From Pseudoxanthomonas sp. (GTDB taxonomy: Bacteria; Pseudomonadota; Gammaproteobacteria; Xanthomonadales; Xanthomonadaceae), in the NCBI RefSeq assembly GCF_027498035.1, contig NZ_CP114978.1, forward strand, positions 3,162,001-3,226,000: a DNA stretch of 64,000 nucleotides. The letters run 5' to 3'. A program made the position numbers and the translations under genes. Under the pieces are notes generated by a model. The model made no database searches. It was not told the DNA's origin and saw only the letters and a list, made by a program, of their open reading frames with translations. Below are positions 59,925 through 64,000 of this stretch, piece after piece (positions within the stretch are counted from its first letter, which is position 1; each line of letters begins with the position of its first letter).

Positions 59925-62228
59925 ATGAAGGCTCGTGAATTGCGTCGGCTCCCGGCGCCGTGTTGGTTCCTGGTTTGTCTGTTGGCAGGTGCGAGCGGTG
60001 TAGCGCAGGCATCGGAACAGGACGTCCGGGGTGTCCTTGAGCGGACGCTCGGGGCGGGTGCCGATCGGATCGCCCTGGAGCCTGTGTCCAGGCCTGGCTC
60101 GCAGGACTGGTATCAGGTGGAGGTGCGCAAGGGCCAGTTGACCGTGCGTGGTTCCAGCGACGTCGCCCTGGCCCACGGTGCCTACGCCTACCTGGGTTCG
60201 ATCGGCGCGGCTTCGGTGAGTTGGGAAGGTGCGCGCGTGGCGTTGCCCGCGCAGTGGCCGGTGGCAGCGAGCGGCGTGGTGCGGACGCCGTTCCAGCATC
60301 GTGCCTATCTCAACACCTGCACCTACGGCTACACCACGCCGTTCTGGGACTGGGCGCGCTGGGAGCGTGAGATCGACTGGATGGCGCTGCACGGCATCGA
60401 CCTGCCGCTGGCGATGGAGGGCCAGGAAGCGGTGTGGCAGCAGCTGTGGCGTGGCCTGGGCGTATCCGATGCCGGTCTGGCCGAATATTTCTCCGGCCCG
60501 GCGTTCACTCCTTGGCAGCGCATGGGCAACATCGAGGGCTATGACGCGCCGTTGCCGCAGGCATGGATCGACAAGAAACAGGTCCTGCAGAAGCAGATCC
60601 TGGCGCGCATGCATGCGCTGGGGATGAAGCCGGTGTTGCCGGCGTTTGCCGGCTACGTGCCCAAGGCGTTCGCCCAGGCCCATCCGGAAGCGCGTATCTA
60701 CAGGATGCGTGCCTGGGAAGGTTTCCACGAAACCTACTGGCTGGACCCGGCCGATCCGCTGTTTGCGAAGATCGCCAGGCAGTTCATTGACCTTTACACC
60801 CAGACCTATGGCCCCGGTGACTATTACCTGGCCGATGCGTTCAACGAAATGGTGCCGCCGGTGGCCGAGGACGGCAGCGACGCGCAGCTGGCCAAGTACG
60901 GCGACAGCACCGCCAACAGCGCGGCAACGCATACGGTGGCGCAGGTGTCGCCCGAGCAGAAGCACAAGCGTCTGGCCGCCTACGGCGCGGCGATCTACGA
61001 CTCCATCCGCCAGGCGAACCCGAAGGCAACCTGGGTGATGCAGGGCTGGCTGTTCGGTTCGGACAAGTCGTTCTGGACGCCTGACGCCATCGCTGCGTTC
61101 CTGGGCAAGGTCCCCGACGACAAGTTGATGGTGCTGGATATCGGCAACGACCGCTATCCGGGCACGTGGAAGAAATCCGCCGCCTTCGACGGCAAGCCGT
61201 GGATCTACGGCTACGTGCACAACTACGGCGGCAGCAATCCGGTCTATGGCGATTTCGATTTTTATCGCAACGATCTGACCGCGCTGCTGGCCGACAAGCA
61301 GCATGGCCAGCTGCGTGGCTTCGGTGTGTTCCCGGAAGGCCTGGACAGCAATTCGGTGGTCTACGAATACCTGTACAGCCTGGCCTGGGAAGGGACCAAG
61401 CAGGACTTCGCCGGCTGGTTCGGCCAGTACGCCAAGGCCCGTTATGGCCACGCCTCGCCGCAGCTGGCGCAAGCCTGGAAGTCGCTGCAGGCCGGCGTGT
61501 TCGGCGTGCGCTACTGGGACACGCGTTGGTGGAAGAGCCGGGCCGGCGCCTATCTGCTGTTCAAGCGGCCGACGCCGGACATCACCAGTTTCGAGAAACA
61601 CCCCGGCGACATGGAGCAACTGCGCGCGGGTGTCGATCAGCTGCTGGCGGTGGCACCGCAGTACGCCGACGCGCCGTTGTTCCGGCATGACCTGGTGGAT
61701 TTCACCCGGCACTACGCGCTGGAACGCCTGGACCAGGTGCTGCAGCAGGCGGTGCAGGCCTACCAGCATGGGGACCTGGCCAAGGGCGATGCGTTGGCGG
61801 GGCAGGTGGCGTCCCTGGCGCAGTCGATCGATGCCTTGCTGGCCGCACAGCCCGAATCCCTGGCGCAGTGGCAGCAACAAGCCGCCGCTTACGGTGACGA
61901 CGCGGAGACCTCGGCGTATTACGTGCGCAATGCCCGCGCCCAGGTCACGGTCTGGGGTGGCGAAGGCAACCTGTCCGATTACGCATCCAAGGCGTGGAGC
62001 GGCATGGTGGCCGGCTATTACCTGCCGCGCTGGCAGCAGCTGTTTGCGGCCCTGCGCGCGGCCGCCACGCAGGGCGTCGCGTTCGATGACGCAGCATTCC
62101 GCGCCCAGGTCAAGCAATGGGAACTGGCCTGGGTCGCGCAGACTGCGGCGCCGGCAACGCCGGTGCCACCGGCCGATGTCGTGGCCTCGGCCAGGGCGCT
62201 GATGCAGCAGCTGGATGCGCAGCCATGA
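59925..62228 (+). CDS. GH89 alpha-N-acetylglucosaminidase
   Basis: A 767-residue exported enzyme with signal peptide (PCWFLVCLLAGASGVAQA). It matches NAGLU-type GH89 proteins along its length: an N-terminal small domain, then YLNTCTYGYTTPFWDWARWEREIDWMALHGID, PVLPAFAGYVPKAF, YYLADAFNEMVPP, WVMQGWLF and VFPEGLDSNSVVYE. The family removes alpha-linked GlcNAc, for example from mucin-type or heparan-type glycans. RBS GGAG is eight bases before the ATG. The gene overlaps nagX by four bases (ATGA), so release and later handling of the sugar are coupled. Confidence 0.93.
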   Translation: MKARELRRLPAPCWFLVCLLAGASGVAQASEQDVRGVLERTLGAGADRIALEPVSRPGSQDWYQVEVRKGQLTVRGSSDVALAHGAYAYLGSIGAASVSWEGARVALPAQWPVAASGVVRTPFQHRAYLNTCTYGYTTPFWDWARWEREIDWMALHGIDLPLAMEGQEAVWQQLWRGLGVSDAGLAEYFSGPAFTPWQRMGNIEGYDAPLPQAWIDKKQVLQKQILARMHALGMKPVLPAFAGYVPKAFAQAHPEARIYRMRAWEGFHETYWLDPADPLFAKIARQFIDLYTQTYGPGDYYLADAFNEMVPPVAEDGSDAQLAKYGDSTANSAATHTVAQVSPEQKHKRLAAYGAAIYDSIRQANPKATWVMQGWLFGSDKSFWTPDAIAAFLGKVPDDKLMVLDIGNDRYPGTWKKSAAFDGKPWIYGYVHNYGGSNPVYGDFDFYRNDLTALLADKQHGQLRGFGVFPEGLDSNSVVYEYLYSLAWEGTKQDFAGWFGQYAKARYGHASPQLAQAWKSLQAGVFGVRYWDTRWWKSRAGAYLLFKRPTPDITSFEKHPGDMEQLRAGVDQLLAVAPQYADAPLFRHDLVDFTRHYALERLDQVLQQAVQAYQHGDLAKGDALAGQVASLAQSIDALLAAQPESLAQWQQQAAAYGDDAETSAYYVRNARAQVTVWGGEGNLSDYASKAWSGMVAGYYLPRWQQLFAALRAAATQGVAFDDAAFRAQVKQWELAWVAQTAAPATPVPPADVVASARALMQQLDAQP

Positions 62229-63370
62229 GTGCAGTGGGTGCGGCTGCGCCCGACAAGCCGGGGCGTGAGCGCTTCCTGTCGCTGGACGTGTTCCGTGGGC
62301 TGACCATTTTCGTGATGATCCTGGTGAACACCGCCGGCCCCGGTGCCGCTTCCTATGCGCAGCTCTCGCATACGAAGTGGTTCGGTTTCACCCTGGCCGA
62401 CCTGGTGTTTCCCACGTTCCTGTTCGTCACCGGCAATGCGTTGGCGTTCACCGCCGGCGGTGGCAGCGAGCGTGACTTCCTGCTGCGAACGGGCAAGCGT
62501 GCGGCGCTGATCTTCCTGTGCGGGTTCCTGATGTACTGGTATCCGTTCGTGCACCAGGCAGCGGATGGCGGCTGGGCGTTCAACGCCTTCGGCCAGACCC
62601 GGGTGATGGGCGTGCTGCAGCGGATCGCGCTGTGCTATTTCGCCGGTGCACTGGCAGTCCGCTACCTGCCGCTACGCGCGTTGCCGGTGCTGGCCATCGG
62701 CCTGCTGCTGGCGTACTGGGGCATCCTGTATGGGTTCGGCGCAGCGGGTGCGGAACTGGACAAGCTCGGCAATGCCGGCACCCGGCTGGACCTGTGGCTG
62801 CTGGGTCGCGACCACCTGTATCGCAAGGATGGCGGCTTCGATCCGGAAGGCGTGCTGGGCACGCTGCCGGCCATCGTCAATGTGATCGGTGGCTTCCTGG
62901 CGGGGCGCTTCCTGATGACTGCAGGCAAGACCCCGCGCGCGGTGCGGCTAATGCTGACGGCTGGCGTGGCGCTGGTGTTGCTGGCGCTGGCCTGGCATCC
63001 GCTGTTCCCGATTGCCAAAAAACTGTGGACCGGCTCGTTCGTGTTGCTGACCGTGGGCCTGGACCTGCTCCTGCTGGGTGCCTGCGTGGGCTGGATCGAG
63101 TTGGGCGGCCACGCGGGCGGGTCGAGCTTCTTCACCGCGATGGGCAAGAACCCGCTGGCGATCTATCTGTTCTCCGAATTGTTCGTGGTCACCCTGCAGC
63201 TGGTCCGCGTGGCGCCGGGCATGGGCCTGTACGACTGGGTGGGAATCTCGGTGTTCCAGGCGCTGACGCCGGGTCCGCTGGGGTCGTTCCTGTGCGCGCT
63301 GGCCTACACCCTGGCCTGCTGGGCGCTGGCCTGGTGGCTGGATCGGCGCAGGATCTATATCCGATTGTGA
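62225..63370 (+). CDS. nagX: NagX-like membrane acetyltransferase (HGSNAT/DUF1624-type)
   Basis: A 381-residue membrane protein with about 10 hydrophobic segments. The family start RFLSLDVFRGLTIFVMILVNTAG and the later FPTFLFVTGNAL, GVLQRIALCYF and GKNPLAIYLFSEL motifs match bacterial NagX and the HGSNAT catalytic membrane domain. HGSNAT acetylates glucosamine ends of heparan with cytosolic acetyl-CoA; NagX is linked to GlcNAc/chitin loci in proteobacteria, role not proven. ATG at 62225 overlaps the GH89 stop. Pairing an alpha-GlcNAc hydrolase with an HGSNAT-like protein mirrors the lysosomal heparan pathway. The longest reading frame starts 36 codons earlier, inside GH89. Confidence 0.88.
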   Translation: MSAVGAAAPDKPGRERFLSLDVFRGLTIFVMILVNTAGPGAASYAQLSHTKWFGFTLADLVFPTFLFVTGNALAFTAGGGSERDFLLRTGKRAALIFLCGFLMYWYPFVHQAADGGWAFNAFGQTRVMGVLQRIALCYFAGALAVRYLPLRALPVLAIGLLLAYWGILYGFGAAGAELDKLGNAGTRLDLWLLGRDHLYRKDGGFDPEGVLGTLPAIVNVIGGFLAGRFLMTAGKTPRAVRLMLTAGVALVLLALAWHPLFPIAKKLWTGSFVLLTVGLDLLLLGACVGWIELGGHAGGSSFFTAMGKNPLAIYLFSELFVVTLQLVRVAPGMGLYDWVGISVFQALTPGPLGSFLCALAYTLACWALAWWLDRRRIYIRL

Positions 63371-63408
63371 TAAGCGGCCCTGTTGACGAATTCCCCCGGG
63401 GCAGGCAA

Positions 63409-63430
63409 ATTGGTTCTAGATTGGACCTAA
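63409..63430. promoter_or_regulatory. Tandem 11-base repeats upstream of the GntR gene
   Basis: ATTGGTTCTAG and ATTGGACCTAA stand head to tail (63409-63419, 63420-63430), 33 bases before the GntR start. The elements share ATTGG..CTA with the ATTGGTCTAGACCAAT sites of NagR/DasR-type GntR regulators, suggesting autoregulation. Confidence 0.5.
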
Positions 63431-63463
63431 TGACTTGCGAGCATTTCGCACAGGGAGTTCCTG

Positions 63464-64000
63464 ATGGCACGGCCCAAGGCGCCGGCTGACCCAAGGCTGG
63501 CATCCATCGTCGTCGATGCCTCGGCGCCGACGCCGCTGTACCTGCAGCTGACCACCCAACTGGTGGACGCCATCAAGAGTGGCCTGTGGAAGGCGGGCGA
63601 AGCCCTGCCGGCCGAGCGGATGCTTTGCGAACAGCTGCAGGTCTCGCGCGTGACCCTGCGGCAGGCGATGGATGCGTTGGTGGAGCAGGGCCTGGTGACC
63701 CGCCGGCAAGGCGCAGGTACGTTCGTGACCTCGCAGATCACCCATCCACTGACTGGCCTGACCAGCTTCAGCGAAACCCTGCGCCTGAAGGGCTACCAGC
63801 CCGGCAGCCAGTGGCTGGATCGGCGCATCCGCCCGGCCCATGGCGAGGAAATCCTGCGCCTGGGCCTGTCGCCGGACGCGCGGGTGGCGTCATTGACGCG
63901 CCTGCGCCGTGCCGACAAGCGGGTGATGGCCTACGAGCACGCGGTGATTCCGCAGCGGGTACTGCCCGAGCCTACCGATGTCGGCGAATCGCTGTACGCG
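63464..64000 (+). CDS. GntR-family regulator, HutC/UTRA type (cut by window edge)
   Basis: The first 179 residues are in the window. Residues about 20-90 form the winged helix-turn-helix (LYLQLTTQLVDAIKSGLWKAG, SRVTLRQAMDALVEQGLV, RRQGAGTFV), followed by the start of a UTRA-type effector domain (LTSFSETLRLKGYQPGS, VASLTRLRRADKRVMAYE). NagR/DasR-type members sense GlcN-6-P or GlcNAc-6-P and repress nag genes. RBS GGGAG lies before the ATG at 63464. It probably controls the island or nag genes lying to the right. Confidence 0.92.
   Translation, partial: MARPKAPADPRLASIVVDASAPTPLYLQLTTQLVDAIKSGLWKAGEALPAERMLCEQLQVSRVTLRQAMDALVEQGLVTRRQGAGTFVTSQITHPLTGLTSFSETLRLKGYQPGSQWLDRRIRPAHGEEILRLGLSPDARVASLTRLRRADKRVMAYEHAVIPQRVLPEPTDVGESLYA

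Noticed and set aside
1..64000. CRISPR arrays, tRNA or rRNA genes, insertion sequences, phage genes
   Set aside because: No regular spaced repeats, tRNA-like cloverleaf, rRNA motifs, transposase or integrase genes were recognised on either strand by eye.

Overview
The window is high-GC, densely packed chromosomal DNA from a gammaproteobacterium of the Xanthomonadaceae (Xanthomonas, Pseudoxanthomonas, Stenotrophomonas and relatives). I base this on the xanthomonadin-type aryl polyene locus, the rho-trxA-rhlB neighbourhood, the multiple large TonB-dependent receptors and the GTAG-type intergenic palindromes. I could not run a search, so the genus is not assigned.

Region 1 (1-13475) is an aryl polyene (xanthomonadin-like) pigment locus. 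A rightward operon encodes an acyl carrier protein, a membrane protein, a PlsC-like acyltransferase broken by an apparent one-base deletion, two hotdog dehydratases, an LPLAT acyltransferase, a LolA-like protein, an MMPL exporter and a ketoreductase, followed by a MASE2 protein with a ruined GGDEF site. A leftward operon adds a ketosynthase, a chain length factor, a family 2 glycosyltransferase and a flavin halogenase-like enzyme. A partial FAD oxidoreductase sits at the left edge.

Region 2 (13675-34708) is mostly housekeeping: YcgL, a very large membrane-anchored ankyrin protein, CsaA, a Kef-type antiporter, a TonB-domain protein, Rho, thioredoxin, RhlB, FtsEX, a double-receiver regulator, a small folate/pterin group (FolB, HPPK-like, pteridine reductase), an Anbu proteasome-like locus (ATP-grasp, alpha-E, Anbu), a MidA methyltransferase and a VanZ-like protein.

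Region 3 (34705-64000) is a large amino-sugar scavenging island. It contains three GH20 beta-N-acetylhexosaminidases, one GH89 alpha-N-acetylglucosaminidase, three TonB-dependent receptors, two glucokinase-family kinases, AnmK, MurQ, a sodium:solute symporter, a NagX-like acetyltransferase, a long two-SIS-domain MurQ/GKRP-like protein and a GntR regulator. Palindromes of the form TGACAACGTTGTCA in the two large divergent intergenic regions look like operators of a LacI-family regulator encoded elsewhere. Together the genes suggest outer-membrane uptake of GlcNAc-containing oligosaccharides and peptidoglycan fragments, periplasmic trimming to monosaccharides, inner-membrane import and phosphorylation.

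The most striking find is at 49576-50050: a single integron gene cassette, with attC site and one unknown gene, inserted into the last codon of murQ far from any visible integrase. Removing it in silico restores a clean murQ end, and translated attC now supplies the last 13 residues of MurQ.
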